A stretch of 64,000 bases of DNA from Affinundibacterium fentianense (GCF_018139545.1 NZ_JAGSPJ010000006.1:62001-126000), one strand, 5' to 3'; shown: positions 16,426-25,933, counted from the first letter of the stretch. Notes: generated by a model from the sequence alone, not told the origin. A program made the numbers and translations.

Positions 16426-19014
16426 ATGTCTCTAAAAAAAATCGCTCAGGCTGTGAGTCTTGCATTCTGTTTTTCACTTGCTCAGGCCCCCGCTCATGCG
16501 GCTGCGCCGTCAAGCGTCATTCCTGTGCATGCTCGTCTCGATAAAATCAGTACGCCAGCATCCGTGTTGGGTTTTGAACTTGGTGAGTGGCATGCGCGTC
16601 CTGAACAATTGGTCTCGTATTATCAATTACTGGCAATGCAATCGCCGCGCGTCAAAGTTCGAGTGGTCGGTTACACGCATGAACGTAGACCAATTTTGAA
16701 TGTGATTATTACCAGTCAGAAAAACCATGAGCGCTTAGCAGAGATAGAAGCGGCGCGTGGTCGCGGTGACACCGATACTCCGCTGGTGGTATATTTGGGA
16801 TACAGTGTGCATGGGAATGAACCGAGTGGCGCGAATGCTGCTCCTGCAGTAGCTTGGCATCTTGCTAGTTCGACGGATGATTCTGTGAATGCGATGTTGG
16901 AGCGCACCGTCGTCGTGATTGACCCTATGTTGAACCCTGATGGCTTAGCGCGCTTTGCGCATTGGGCAAATAGCAATCGTGGTCAAACCTTGGTCAGCGA
17001 TCCCAATACCTTAGAACATCGTGAAGGCTGGCCAAGTGGCCGTGGCAATCATTACTGGTTCGATTTGAATCGTGATTGGTTGTGGTTACAACATCCTGAA
17101 TCACGCGCACATGTAGGCACATTTCAAACTTGGCGTCCGCATGTGTTTGGTGACTTCCACGAACAAGGTACTGATGCTACCTATTTCTTTCAACCTGGCG
17201 TGCCTTCCCGTACCCATCCTTTGACGCCACAGAGTAATCAAAGCTTGACCGAAGCGATTTCTAAATTTCATATCAAAGCCTTAGATGCACGCGGCGAATT
17301 CTATTTTAGTCGCGAAGGTTTTGATGATTTTTATTATGGCAAAGGATCGACTTATCCTGATGTTCAAGGCAGTGTCGGGATCTTGTTTGAACAAGCCAGT
17401 TCACGTGGTCACATCCAAGATTCACGCAATGGCGTATTGAAGTTTGAACATACGATTGCGAATCAAATCACGACTTCATTGAGTACCTTGCAAGCGGCTG
17501 ATGCGATGCGTGATCAGCTCATGGCGCATCAAAAAAACTTCTTTGATGAAGCGAAAAAGATGGCGCAAGCCGATACCAATCGCGCCATGTTATTTGCCGC
17601 AGAAGGCAATCCAGCGCGCTTGCGCGATTTTGCCAATTTGTTGAAGCAACACGGAATCGCGGTGCATCAAGTGAAAGGGAGTGTCACGATTAACGGTCAG
17701 CGTTACGATGCGAAAAATGCGATCGCGGTACCACTCAATCAAAGACAAAATCGATTGTTAGAGGGTATTACGGAATTACGTACGCAATTTAAAGACAATA
17801 CTTTTTACGACGTCTCAGCCTGGAGCGTCACCAAAGCTTACGATCTCGCGAGTGCTAAAAGTGCTGGTGATGTGATTGGCGAACCTGTACAGGATTTGCC
17901 AAAAGCGATTTTGAAAGCGGAGTCGAATATTGCGTATGCCTTCGCGTGGGAAAACGATGATGCAGCGCCTTTGCTCGCAGAATTGATTCAGACCGGATTG
18001 CGCTTGCGCACGATCACTAAGCCAATGCGCATACAAACTACCGAAGGTACAAAAGATTTAGGCATAGGGAGTATCGTGATTCCTGTTGCGATGCAAAGTG
18101 CTTCTGCCGCCCATGTCGCCGAGATCGTACGTAAAGCGAGCGCAAAATTTAGCGTAGAGGTGATGGCATTGACCTCAGGTGCGGGCAGTACCGGTACAGA
18201 TTTGGGTAGTGCTAGTTTGAAGTCTGTGGATCGTCCGCGTGTCGCTTTATTGGCGGGAGCAGGTTTAGATTCAACCTCGGTGGGTGAATTGTGGCATTGG
18301 TTGGATACGCACTTACGTTTACCTACGACGATGTTGAGTACGGATAGACTCGCCAGTGGACAATTGGAGCGTTATACCCATATCGTGATGGCCGATGGTA
18401 GTTATCGTTTAAGCGACGAGGCGAATAAAAACATCGAACGTTTTGTGAAACAAGGCGGTGTCATTATTGGCGTTGAAGGCGCATTAAATTGGGCTAGCAG
18501 CCAGTCATATTTGCATACCAAATTGGTCAAGGCTGAAGCGAGTAAGAAAGCAGATGCGGATAGAGCGGACGAAAAGAAATCCAAAGACTCGCGTTTGGCG
18601 TACAAAGATCAAGATGCGAATAGTGCCAAAGAATTGGTGGCTGGCGTGATCTTTGAGACCGAAATCGATCGTAGTCATCCCATCGCCGCAGGACTGCCGC
18701 GTGACACTTTACCAGTATTTCGTGCGCAAGCAGACGTGTATAGACTTGAAGGTGATCGCTACGGCACCGTTGCCGCTTACAGTAACGTTCCGGTAATGAG
18801 TGGTTATGTTTCCGCAGAAAATGCGAAACGCATCGCGGGCTCAGCCGCAATTACAGCAGAGCGAGTAGGCAATGGTAGCGTGATTTTAGCCAGCGCGGCC
18901 TTGGGTTTCCGCAGTGGTTGGGTAGGTAGTCGACGTGTACTAGAAAATGCCTTGTTCTTCGGCAAAGCCTTTGAGAAAGCGCGGGCCGAAGGCGATGAGG
19001 TTGAAGAGGAGTAA
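16426..19014 (+). CDS. M14-family zinc carboxypeptidase, exported
   Basis: 862 residues with a signal peptide (VSLAFCFSLAQAPAHA, cleavage near residue 26). The peptidase M14 domain covers about residues 40-370: the zinc motif HxxE is HGNEPSG, MLNPDGLARFA and the Asn-Arg stretch LNRDWLWLQHPE follow, the third zinc ligand is likely the His of GDFHEQGTDATYFF, and the catalytic Glu lies in GILFEQASSRG. The C-terminal 450 residues contain a segment (HIVMADGSYRLSD, GGVIIGVEGALNW) resembling a GATase1-like accessory fold, and a lysine/aspartate-rich linker near 705-725. Predicted periplasmic or secreted peptidase; substrate unknown. Start ATG 16426 is preceded by AGGTAG. Confidence 0.88.
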   Translation: MSLKKIAQAVSLAFCFSLAQAPAHAAAPSSVIPVHARLDKISTPASVLGFELGEWHARPEQLVSYYQLLAMQSPRVKVRVVGYTHERRPILNVIITSQKNHERLAEIEAARGRGDTDTPLVVYLGYSVHGNEPSGANAAPAVAWHLASSTDDSVNAMLERTVVVIDPMLNPDGLARFAHWANSNRGQTLVSDPNTLEHREGWPSGRGNHYWFDLNRDWLWLQHPESRAHVGTFQTWRPHVFGDFHEQGTDATYFFQPGVPSRTHPLTPQSNQSLTEAISKFHIKALDARGEFYFSREGFDDFYYGKGSTYPDVQGSVGILFEQASSRGHIQDSRNGVLKFEHTIANQITTSLSTLQAADAMRDQLMAHQKNFFDEAKKMAQADTNRAMLFAAEGNPARLRDFANLLKQHGIAVHQVKGSVTINGQRYDAKNAIAVPLNQRQNRLLEGITELRTQFKDNTFYDVSAWSVTKAYDLASAKSAGDVIGEPVQDLPKAILKAESNIAYAFAWENDDAAPLLAELIQTGLRLRTITKPMRIQTTEGTKDLGIGSIVIPVAMQSASAAHVAEIVRKASAKFSVEVMALTSGAGSTGTDLGSASLKSVDRPRVALLAGAGLDSTSVGELWHWLDTHLRLPTTMLSTDRLASGQLERYTHIVMADGSYRLSDEANKNIERFVKQGGVIIGVEGALNWASSQSYLHTKLVKAEASKKADADRADEKKSKDSRLAYKDQDANSAKELVAGVIFETEIDRSHPIAAGLPRDTLPVFRAQADVYRLEGDRYGTVAAYSNVPVMSGYVSAENAKRIAGSAAITAERVGNGSVILASAALGFRSGWVGSRRVLENALFFGKAFEKARAEGDEVEEE

Positions 19015-19037
19015 TTCGTTTCAGTGTTGTCGGAATC

Positions 19038-19062
19038 GTAGGGCGGGTTGCACCCGCCCTAC
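19038..19062. repeat. GC-rich palindrome of a common dispersed type
   Basis: GTAGGGCGGGT - TGC - ACCCGCCCTAC, an 11-bp perfect hairpin between the M14 and mnmA stop codons. Identical palindromes are widespread intergenic repeats in proteobacteria (general knowledge). Here it may also act as a bidirectional transcription stop, though no T-run follows. A half-element (GCCTGCCCTACGA) occurs near 20294, upstream of mnmA. Confidence 0.65.
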
Positions 19063-19130
19063 AAATTTCCTTCATTCATTTGATTGCGATGGTGGCGATG
19101 AATTGTCGCCATCATTAAGGATGGCTTCGC

Positions 19131-20228
19131 CTATGCAGAAGCAGAATTAATAATCCCACCACCTAAACATACATCACCGTCATACAACACCGCAGATTGC
19201 CCCGGCGTGACTGCCCATTGGGCTTCGTCAAAGTGCAATTGGAATTGTTCGTTATTGCCGTTAAAACGGCATGCCATATCGGGTTGACGATAACGCGTCT
19301 TAGCAGAGAGTTTTTCGAGGTCGGGCGCCTGTCCGGCGATCCAACTGACTTGTGCCGCCTCTAAGGAATGAGACAGCAACCACGGATGATCGTGACCTTG
19401 TACCGCGTACAGGCGATTGTTCGGCACATCTTTGCGCGCCACATACCAAGCATCACTACTACCATCGATATTTTGGTGCGACTTAATGCCGCCTATGCCT
19501 ATACCTTTGCGTTGGCCTAAAGTGTAAAAGCTCAGGCCTACATGCTGACCAATGACTTCTTCCTCAGCGGTGCGGATTTCACCCGGCGCGTACGATAAAT
19601 AACGATTCAAAAATTCGCGGAAAGGGCGTTCACCGATAAAGCAAATACCCGTTGAGTCTTTCTTTTTCGCATTCGGTAAATTGATTTGTTCAGCGATTTT
19701 ACGCACTTCGGTTTTATTGATTTCACCGAGAGGGAATAGCGTATTTTTGAGTTGTGCCTGATTCAAACGATGCAAAAAATAACTTTGATCTTTGCTGGCA
19801 TCGAGTGCTTTAAGCAATTGAAACTCACCATTGACTTCACGCACGCGCGCATAGTGACCTGTCGCAATGTAATCCGCACCGAGTTTCATCGCGTGATCGA
19901 GAAATGCCTTAAACTTGATTTCTGCATTACACAATACGTCAGGATTGGGTGTGCGACCAGCCTGATATTCGCGCAAGAATTCGGCGAATACGCGGTCTTT
20001 GTATTCACTGGCAAAATTGACGGTTTCAATATCAACACCAACCACGTCGGCGACGCTGACCGCGTCAATTAAATCTTCGCGCGTTGAGCAATATTCAGAA
20101 TTGTCATCGTCTTCCCAGTTTTTCATAAACAAGCCAATGACCTCGTAGCCTTGCTCTTTCAAGAGCCAAGCTGAGACCGAAGAATCGACTCCACCGGACA
20201 TACCGATGACTACACGTTTTTTACTCAT
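19131..20228 (-). CDS. mnmA: tRNA-specific 2-thiouridylase MnmA
   Basis: 365-residue cytoplasmic enzyme that installs sulfur at position 2 of wobble uridine 34 in Lys, Glu and Gln tRNAs. The PP-loop ATP site [13 protein letters not shown] is at residues 10-22. Catalytic cysteines are in [11 protein letters not shown] and [12 protein letters not shown], and the tRNA-binding GHYARV, KDQSYFL and LGQRKGIGI motifs are all present. Length is standard. The nudJ gene lies upstream on the same strand, as in E. coli and many betaproteobacteria; the two are probably one transcript. Confidence 0.96.
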   Translation of the reverse strand: MSKKRVVIGMSGGVDSSVSAWLLKEQGYEVIGLFMKNWEDDDNSEYCSTREDLIDAVSVADVVGVDIETVNFASEYKDRVFAEFLREYQAGRTPNPDVLCNAEIKFKAFLDHAMKLGADYIATGHYARVREVNGEFQLLKALDASKDQSYFLHRLNQAQLKNTLFPLGEINKTEVRKIAEQINLPNAKKKDSTGICFIGERPFREFLNRYLSYAPGEIRTAEEEVIGQHVGLSFYTLGQRKGIGIGGIKSHQNIDGSSDAWYVARKDVPNNRLYAVQGHDHPWLLSHSLEAAQVSWIAGQAPDLEKLSAKTRYRQPDMACRFNGNNEQFQLHFDEAQWAVTPGQSAVLYDGDVCLGGGIINSASA

Positions 20229-20371
20229 GAATATTCCTACTGATTTTTGTTACTTTGTTGTCGTTGCTTAGTTGCTTAACAGTGCGAGTTTCGCCTGCCC
20301 TACGATTTATTTGCATCTTCTCATCTAAGCTACAAGCCTGAAAAGGTGAATTCAAAGTCGCTTGGCGTCTT

Positions 20372-20866
20372 TTAATTTGCCGAAATCGTCACACTAGGAT
20401 GCGTGTACATCAAATCTAAAGGCGCTCTTTGTCCCGCCAGATAGTCCTGTAAACACTTCAAAATCAAGGGGCTGCGATGCATTTCTTGGCATGCCAGAAT
20501 TTCTTCATAGGTCATCCACAATGCCCGCAAAATACCGTGATCTAATGGGCGGTCATGTTGTGCGATGACTTTGCCACAAAATGCAAATCGCAAATACGTC
20601 ACTTCTTTGCCTGAATTCGGTGAAATAAATTTCGACATATATGTGCCAACTAGCGCTTCCGGCACAAACTCATGCGCCGTTTCTTCCATGGTTTCGCGGA
20701 TGACTGCTTGCTCTAGGCTTTCGTTAGGATCAAGATGTCCGGCGGCTTGATTCAGGCGCACACCTTCGGGTGTGGTTTCTTCTATCATCAAGAATTCTAG
20801 GCGCTCACCGTTTTGGCGCGGCACAATCGCGGCAACAGTGACAGAGGGTTTCCAAGTTTCAGACAT
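20372..20866 (-). CDS. nudJ: NUDIX hydrolase, NudJ-like
   Basis: 164-residue Nudix enzyme. The Nudix box GHLDPNESLEQAVIRETMEE fits GX5EX7REUXEEXGU except at the last position. Linkage to mnmA and the MYTHPSVT-type C-terminus match NudJ, which acts on thiamine pyrophosphate and nucleoside tri/diphosphates in E. coli. ATG 20866 is chosen; an in-frame TTG five codons earlier is possible. Confidence 0.85.
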   Translation of the reverse strand: MSETWKPSVTVAAIVPRQNGERLEFLMIEETTPEGVRLNQAAGHLDPNESLEQAVIRETMEETAHEFVPEALVGTYMSKFISPNSGKEVTYLRFAFCGKVIAQHDRPLDHGILRALWMTYEEILACQEMHRSPLILKCLQDYLAGQRAPLDLMYTHPSVTISAN

Positions 20867-21429
20867 AAGCGGGGCAGACAATCAATCAAGTCAATATTTT
20901 ACCCTTTTAAGCGTCTTTCTAAGCGCGAGCGAGGTTAAATCAAGATTCGAATTTACTAATAAAGATTCTATCTATAGAAAAACGCATCAGGCTTGTTATT
21001 ATTTTTTACATAAAAATGTAGTCGATCAAGATCTAATTTAACGCCAACTTTTATTTGCAGAAGTCTTATCTGGTACGGGTTTGCGCCAATTTTTCTTGTT
21101 CTAGCTCTCGTAAACGGTGCGCTGAAGCAGTGCAAGTTATTTCTTAGTGGCGTGCTTCAGTGTGCTTTTCTTGTGCCAGATTGGTGCGTTTTTCGTGTAA
21201 TATCGTTGTCGAATATTAAATGTAAGATCCCTCCGGCAGTTCAAATTTGTATGCAGTTCGCAGTCGCTGGTAATAGCTTAGTAGGTAGTGCAAGTGGATT
21301 AAATCCTTGTCAGTTTTTGTTTTGTTTCCTGCTTTATCCAAGTAAGAAACTTCTGCGTAACATGGTGTACCTGAAGTCATCACTTTTGCCATTGAACCTA
21401 AGGCTATCAACAATAAAAAGGAGTTCTTT
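20867..21429. other. Long intergenic region upstream of pntAA
   Basis: About 560 bases between divergent nudJ and pntAA. Open frames here (for example 21152-21433) lack protein-like composition and initiation signals. The last bases carry a strong Shine-Dalgarno (AAAAGGAG) for pntAA. I could not identify a confident promoter or a riboswitch; the length leaves room for a regulatory leader. Confidence 0.4.
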
Positions 21430-22545
21430 ATGAAAATCGGCATTCCCGCCGAAACCCGGTCGGGCGAGACGCGCGTTGCGGCGACCCCAGAAACAATTAA
21501 GAAATATGTGAGTGCTAAGCACCAGGTTGTCGTACAAGCTGGTGCTGGTATTGCCTCTTCAATTACGGATGAGGCCTATCAGGCCGCAGGCGCGACGATA
21601 GGCACAGCTGCTGAAGCATTTGATGCTGAGTTGATTTTGAAAGTGCGTGCGCCTTCGGTGGAAGAACGTGCTTTGGTCAAATCGGGTGCGGTGGTGGTTG
21701 GCATGCTCAATCCTTTTGATGCAGACAATATTGCTGCTATGGCAGCACGCGGTATTACTGCCTTCTCTTTAGAAGCTGCGCCGCGGATTACACGTGCGCA
21801 GTCATTGGACGTATTGTCTTCACAGGCAAATATCGCGGGCTATAAAGCCGTTATGCTGGCAGCGAATACTTATCAACGCTTTATGCCTATGTTGATGACT
21901 GCGGCGGGTACAGTAAAAGCTGCGCGGGTCTTGATCATGGGTGTGGGTGTCGCGGGTTTGCAAGCGATTGCGACTGCTAAGCGTTTAGGTGCGGTGATCG
22001 AAGCCTCCGATGTGCGCCCGCCAGTCAAAGAGCAAGTCGAATCCTTGGGTGCGAAATTTATCGACGTGCCATACGAAACTGATGAAGAACGCGAAATCGC
22101 CAAAGGCGTTGGCGGCTATGCGCGTCCTATGCCAGCCGCATGGATGGCACGTCAAGCTGCACTGGTGCATGAACGTGCGAAGCAAGCTGATATCATTATT
22201 ACCACTGCCTTGATCCCGGGCCGCAAAGCACCGATTTTGATTTCCGAAGAAACCGTTAAGGCGATGAAACCGGGTTCTGTGATTGTGGATATGGCAGTCG
22301 AGCAGGGCGGTAATTGTCCTCTGTCTGAACTGAATAAAACCGTCACGAAATACGGTGTTCACATTATTGGTGAGCCGAACTTAGCGACCTTGGTGGCTGC
22401 CGATGCTTCTGCATTGTATGCCCGCAACATTCTCGATTTCTTGAAATTGATTATCGATAAAGAAGCGAATTTGGCGATCAACAAAGAAGATGAAATCGTC
22501 GTCGCTACGATGATGTGCTCTGGTGGCGAAGTGTTGAAGAAATAA
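21430..22545 (+). CDS. pntAA: NAD(P) transhydrogenase subunit alpha, part 1
   Basis: 371-residue NAD(H)-binding domain I of the proton-translocating transhydrogenase. Recognised by MKIGIPAETRSGETRVAATP, the NAD-binding Rossmann motif VLIMGVGVAGLQAIATAKRLGAVIEASDVRP, and the mobile-loop region. The enzyme couples hydride transfer from NADH to NADP+ to inward proton flow at the inner membrane. The alpha subunit is split into a soluble part (this gene) and a membrane part (pntAB), a usual bacterial arrangement. panD is unusually placed between the two parts. Strong ribosome-binding site AAGGAG eight bases before ATG. Confidence 0.95.
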   Translation: MKIGIPAETRSGETRVAATPETIKKYVSAKHQVVVQAGAGIASSITDEAYQAAGATIGTAAEAFDAELILKVRAPSVEERALVKSGAVVVGMLNPFDADNIAAMAARGITAFSLEAAPRITRAQSLDVLSSQANIAGYKAVMLAANTYQRFMPMLMTAAGTVKAARVLIMGVGVAGLQAIATAKRLGAVIEASDVRPPVKEQVESLGAKFIDVPYETDEEREIAKGVGGYARPMPAAWMARQAALVHERAKQADIIITTALIPGRKAPILISEETVKAMKPGSVIVDMAVEQGGNCPLSELNKTVTKYGVHIIGEPNLATLVAADASALYARNILDFLKLIIDKEANLAINKEDEIVVATMMCSGGEVLKK

Positions 22546-22653
22546 ATTTGAAAACGATGAAAAGCATCTCAAACGCGAAAACCTAAAGAAGTGCGAGGGA
22601 AGTTTTGATTCGCTTTTTAACTATCAGTTTTAAATAGAAGTTTTGAGGAAATT

Positions 22654-23016
22654 ATGCAAAGAAATATGTTACGCGCCAAGATTCATCGCGTTTCTGTGAC
22701 TCAATGTGATTTGAACTATGAAGGTTCATGCGGTATCGACGAGGATTTGCTCGATGCCGCCGATATTAAGGAACATGAACGGATTGAACTCTACAACATC
22801 AATAACGGCGAGCGCTTTGCTACTTACGCGATTAAAGGCAAACGCGGCAGTGGTGAAATCTCTCTAAATGGTGCTGCAGCTCGACGCGTACAACTGGGCG
22901 ATTTGATGATAATTTGCACCTACGCACCAATGGACGACGAAGTCGCAGCCAACTTCAAACCGAAAGTCGTGTTCGTTGATGCAAAGAACAAAATCACTAG
23001 TTTGAAAGAATATTGA
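22654..23016 (+). CDS. panD: Aspartate 1-decarboxylase
   Basis: 120-residue proenzyme converting aspartate to beta-alanine for pantothenate/CoA synthesis. It self-cleaves between Gly24 and Ser25 to form the pyruvoyl cofactor; the site reads YEG-SCGID exactly at that position. [18 protein letters not shown] and [20 protein letters not shown] are family motifs. It has its own Shine-Dalgarno (GAGGAAATT) and lies 108 bases after pntAA and 230 bases before pntAB, all on the plus strand, so it is probably cotranscribed with the transhydrogenase. Confidence 0.95.
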   Translation: MQRNMLRAKIHRVSVTQCDLNYEGSCGIDEDLLDAADIKEHERIELYNINNGERFATYAIKGKRGSGEISLNGAAARRVQLGDLMIICTYAPMDDEVAANFKPKVVFVDAKNKITSLKEY

Positions 23017-23097
23017 TTTGCTGAGATTTTCAAAGACGATGAAATAAGAGAATTACTGAAGTCTAATGCGGTTTAGCTAAGCTCGATACAACAAGGC

Positions 23098-23172
23098 GTC
23101 ATTCCCGCGCAGGCGGGAATCCAGTGGCGTAAAGGCTCAAAGACACTGGATCCCTGCCTACGCAGGGATGAC
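23098..23172. repeat. Dispersed paired-palindrome repeat, copy 1
   Basis: 75 bp: GTCATTCCCGCGCAGGCGGG-type hairpin, CCAGTG, short spacer, CACTGG, then a second hairpin GATCCCTGCCTACGCAGGGAT-GAC. The first half matches the ATTCCC-N8-GGGAAT pattern of the dRS3 class known from Neisseria and other betaproteobacteria. A near-identical copy in opposite orientation is at 57999-58073. It interrupts the panD-pntAB interval. Confidence 0.85.
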
Positions 23173-23246
23173 AACGACAGAGAGAAAATTAATCTGAGCA
23201 GCATTACAACTGAAGTCCCTTTTAACGTAAATAAAGAGAGAACGTC

Positions 23247-23570
23247 ATGGATGTAGTAAGTCATACACTCACTAATTTGATCATTTTTGTACTGGCAATT
23301 TATGTCGGTTATCACGTGGTCTGGACCGTAACACCCGCATTGCACACGCCTTTGATGGCGGTGACGAATGCGATCTCTGCGATCATCATCGTGGGTGCGA
23401 TGTTGGCCGCAGGCTTAACCGAAGGTGCGCTAGCCCAAGTGATGGGCACACTGGCGGTTGCACTGGCTGCAGTCAATGTCTTTGGCGGCTTCTTAGTCAC
23501 TCAGAGGATGCTAGAGATGTTTAAGAAAAAAGAGCCTAAAGCAAAAGTAGAGCAGAAGGAGGCGCAATAA
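23247..23570 (+). CDS. pntAB: NAD(P) transhydrogenase subunit alpha, part 2
   Basis: 107-residue membrane part of the alpha subunit with three spans (LTNLIIFVLAIYVGYHVVW, AISAIIIVGAMLAAGL, LAVALAAVNVFGGFLVTQRML) and the PLMAVTNAIS motif typical of domain II. A lysine-rich cytoplasmic tail ends the protein. Its stop codon overlaps the pntB start region (ATAATGAG), which indicates translational coupling of the two membrane subunits. Confidence 0.94.
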   Translation: MDVVSHTLTNLIIFVLAIYVGYHVVWTVTPALHTPLMAVTNAISAIIIVGAMLAAGLTEGALAQVMGTLAVALAAVNVFGGFLVTQRMLEMFKKKEPKAKVEQKEAQ

Positions 23571-25015
23571 TGAGTATGAATCTCGTCACGATGCTCTATC
23601 TGATTGCATCGGTATGTTTTATTCAAGCGCTCAAAGGTTTATCGCATCCATCAACCGCACGTAAAGGCAATGCCTTCGGTATGATCGGAATGGCGATTGC
23701 AGCCTTTACGACAGTTGCGCTGATCGTTAAATTGAAAAACGAAGCGGCCGGCGCTGGTTTGGGTTACGGCTTGGTGATAGTCGGTATCGTCGTTGGTGGC
23801 GGTATTGGTGCCACTTTAGCGAAGCGCGTAGAGATGACCAAGATGCCAGAACTAGTAGCAGCGATGCACTCATTGATCGGTTTGGCTGCTGTATGTATCG
23901 CCGTCGCGGTGGTTGCAGAACCATGGATTTTCAATATCACCACACGTGATGCAGCAATTCCATTTGGTAACCGTATCGAATTATTCATCGGTACTTTCGT
24001 CGGTGCAATCACTTTCTCAGGTTCGGTGATCGCCTTCGGTAAATTGTCCGGTAAATATAAATTCCGTTTGTTCCAAGGCGCACCAGTGAGTTTTACTGGT
24101 CAACACATGCTGAACTTGGTGCTGGCAATCGCGATGGTTGGTCTCGGCTTGGTATTCTGTTTTGATGGTGGCGTTGCGCCAGCTTGGACACCTTTTATTT
24201 TGATGACGGCAATCGCATTTGTGTTGGGTGTGCTCATCATCATTCCGATTGGCGGCGCAGATATGCCGGTCGTAGTGTCGATGTTGAACAGCTACTCTGG
24301 TTGGGCCGCCGCTGGGATTGGTTTTTCATTGAATAACTCGATGTTGATTATCGCAGGTTCTTTAGTTGGTTCGTCTGGCGCGATTCTGTCTTACATCATG
24401 TGTAAAGCCATGAACCGTTCCTTCTTCAACGTGATCCTGGGTGGTTTCGGCGGTGCACCAGCAGAAGCAGCAGCGGGTGGCGGCGCACAACGTACGGTTA
24501 AATCTGGTTCCCCAGATGACGTCGCTTTCTTGTTGGGTAACGCAGAAACCGTCATCATAGTTCCAGGCTATGGTTTAGCGGTAGCACGTGCGCAACATGC
24601 ATTAAAAGAATTGACTGAAAAGCTCACGCATAAAGGCATCACGGTAAAGTACGCGATTCACCCAGTGGCAGGTCGGATGCCTGGTCACATGAACGTCTTG
24701 TTGGCGGAAGCCGAAGTGCCATATGACCAAGTGTTTGAGATGGAAGACATCAACAGCGAATTCGGGCAAGCTGACGTGGTCTTGGTTTTAGGCGCGAACG
24801 ACGTTGTGAATCCAGCGGCAAAAGATCCCAAATCGCCGATTGCGGGTATGCCGATTCTTGAGGCGTATAAAGCGAAGACGATTATCGTGAATAAACGATC
24901 TATGGCATCTGGTTATGCTGGTTTGGATAATGAGTTGTTCTATATGGATAAGACGATGATGGTGTTTGGGGATGCTAAGAAGGTGATTGAGGATATGGTG
25001 AAGGCTGTGGAGTAA
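23570..25015 (+). CDS. pntB: NAD(P) transhydrogenase subunit beta
   Basis: 481 residues. About nine membrane spans occupy residues 1-270. The soluble NADP(H)-binding domain III follows after a Gly/Ala-rich linker (about 290-481), with VIIVPGYGLAVARAQHAL, HPVAGRMPGHMNVLLAEAEVPYD, VVLVLGANDVVNPAA and VNKRSMASGYAGLDN, all hallmark PntB motifs. Together with PntAA and PntAB it forms the inner-membrane proton-pumping transhydrogenase that supplies NADPH. The coding region ends before the strong terminator at 25045. Confidence 0.96.
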   Translation: MSMNLVTMLYLIASVCFIQALKGLSHPSTARKGNAFGMIGMAIAAFTTVALIVKLKNEAAGAGLGYGLVIVGIVVGGGIGATLAKRVEMTKMPELVAAMHSLIGLAAVCIAVAVVAEPWIFNITTRDAAIPFGNRIELFIGTFVGAITFSGSVIAFGKLSGKYKFRLFQGAPVSFTGQHMLNLVLAIAMVGLGLVFCFDGGVAPAWTPFILMTAIAFVLGVLIIIPIGGADMPVVVSMLNSYSGWAAAGIGFSLNNSMLIIAGSLVGSSGAILSYIMCKAMNRSFFNVILGGFGGAPAEAAAGGGAQRTVKSGSPDDVAFLLGNAETVIIVPGYGLAVARAQHALKELTEKLTHKGITVKYAIHPVAGRMPGHMNVLLAEAEVPYDQVFEMEDINSEFGQADVVLVLGANDVVNPAAKDPKSPIAGMPILEAYKAKTIIVNKRSMASGYAGLDNELFYMDKTMMVFGDAKKVIEDMVKAVE

Positions 25016-25044
25016 TCCGTTTTTCTATGTTTTGATTGCTTGTG

Positions 25045-25085
25045 AAAAAGCCCGCAAAATCTTTTGATTTTGCGGGCTTTTTTTG
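25045..25085 (+). terminator. Intrinsic terminator after pntB
   Basis: Fifteen-base stem AAAGCCCGCAAAATC / GATTTTGCGGGCTTT, TTTT loop, T-run on the plus side and A-run on the left, so it can stop both pntB and the convergent rsfS transcript. Confidence 0.93.
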
Positions 25086-25169
25086 TCATTTCGTGTTTGG
25101 AAAAAATTGAGTGCAATTGCCTCTTTTCTTGATCCACTTGACGAAATAAAATGGCTAATTGATCACGAT

Positions 25170-25844
25170 TTATTCTGCGGTTTTACGACGCGTTGTTGCT
25201 TTCTTCGCTGCTGCTTCTTTTGATGATGCAGTGGCTGTTTTCGTCGCTGCGACTTTTACACGACCGCCAGATGGGATCTTTGGCGTTGCAGACGTTGCAC
25301 GGGGCTTCCGAGCTGGCTTTTCACCTGCCAACTCAGCAGCCACTTTGCTCACGCGTGGTTTGCGTTTTGGCTTTTCGTCTTCTACCGTCGTTTGAATCGC
25401 CATCATATCGGGCGTTACTTCGACTGGTGCGGCTTTAGAACGTGAACGTTTTGGTTTTTCTTCATCCAAAGGACCAGCGGTCATTTTGCTTGCAGTACGT
25501 TTCGCTGCGCCCATTTTGACTTCTTTGCCGCCCCAGAGTTCTTCCAAACGGTAATAAGCACGGATTGCTGGTTGCATGATGTGAACCACCATATCACCCA
25601 AATCGACCAGCACCCATTCACCAGTCGCTTCACCTTCCATACCAACGATGTCACCGCCGCTCTCTTTGACCTTGTCGCGTACTGAAGCAGCGAGTGCTTT
25701 AGTTTGACGATTAGAAGTACCTGATACCACGCAAACGCGATCGAACAAGCTAGTGATTTCAGTGGTGTCGAAGATTTGTATGTCTTGACCTTTAACGTCT
25801 TCTAATGCGTCGAAGACCAATGTTTGCAATTTTTTGATATCCAT
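25170..25844 (-). CDS. rsfS: Ribosome silencing factor RsfS with long basic tail
   Basis: 224 residues; the RsfS/YbeB/Iojap family is normally 105-130. The first 115 residues are the canonical domain (LVFDALEDVKGQDIQIFD, FDRVCVVSGTSNRQTKALA, GEATGEWVLVDLGDMVVHIM, YYRLEELWG), which binds ribosomal protein uL14 and blocks subunit joining during starvation. Residues 116-224 form a low-complexity Lys/Arg/Ala/Pro tail with three related units (EEKPKRSRSK, DEKPKRKPRVSK, GEKPARKPRATS) and an AAAKKATTRRK end, resembling histone H1 or AlgP tails. It follows nadD by 89 bases on the same strand. The tail may bind nucleic acid; that is inference. Confidence 0.93.
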   Translation of the reverse strand: MDIKKLQTLVFDALEDVKGQDIQIFDTTEITSLFDRVCVVSGTSNRQTKALAASVRDKVKESGGDIVGMEGEATGEWVLVDLGDMVVHIMQPAIRAYYRLEELWGGKEVKMGAAKRTASKMTAGPLDEEKPKRSRSKAAPVEVTPDMMAIQTTVEDEKPKRKPRVSKVAAELAGEKPARKPRATSATPKIPSGGRVKVAATKTATASSKEAAAKKATTRRKTAE

Positions 25845-25933
25845 AATGTCCTATCTATCTTAATTTCTTATCATCCTGATTGCTGCGTCACTACTAGGTA
25901 GATACTGCATTTATTCAGCTTAATCGTTTTGCG

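Noticed and set aside
21152-21443. Short frames on both strands in the nudJ-pntAA gap.
   Set aside because: They lack initiation signals and overlap the pntAA ribosome-binding region.
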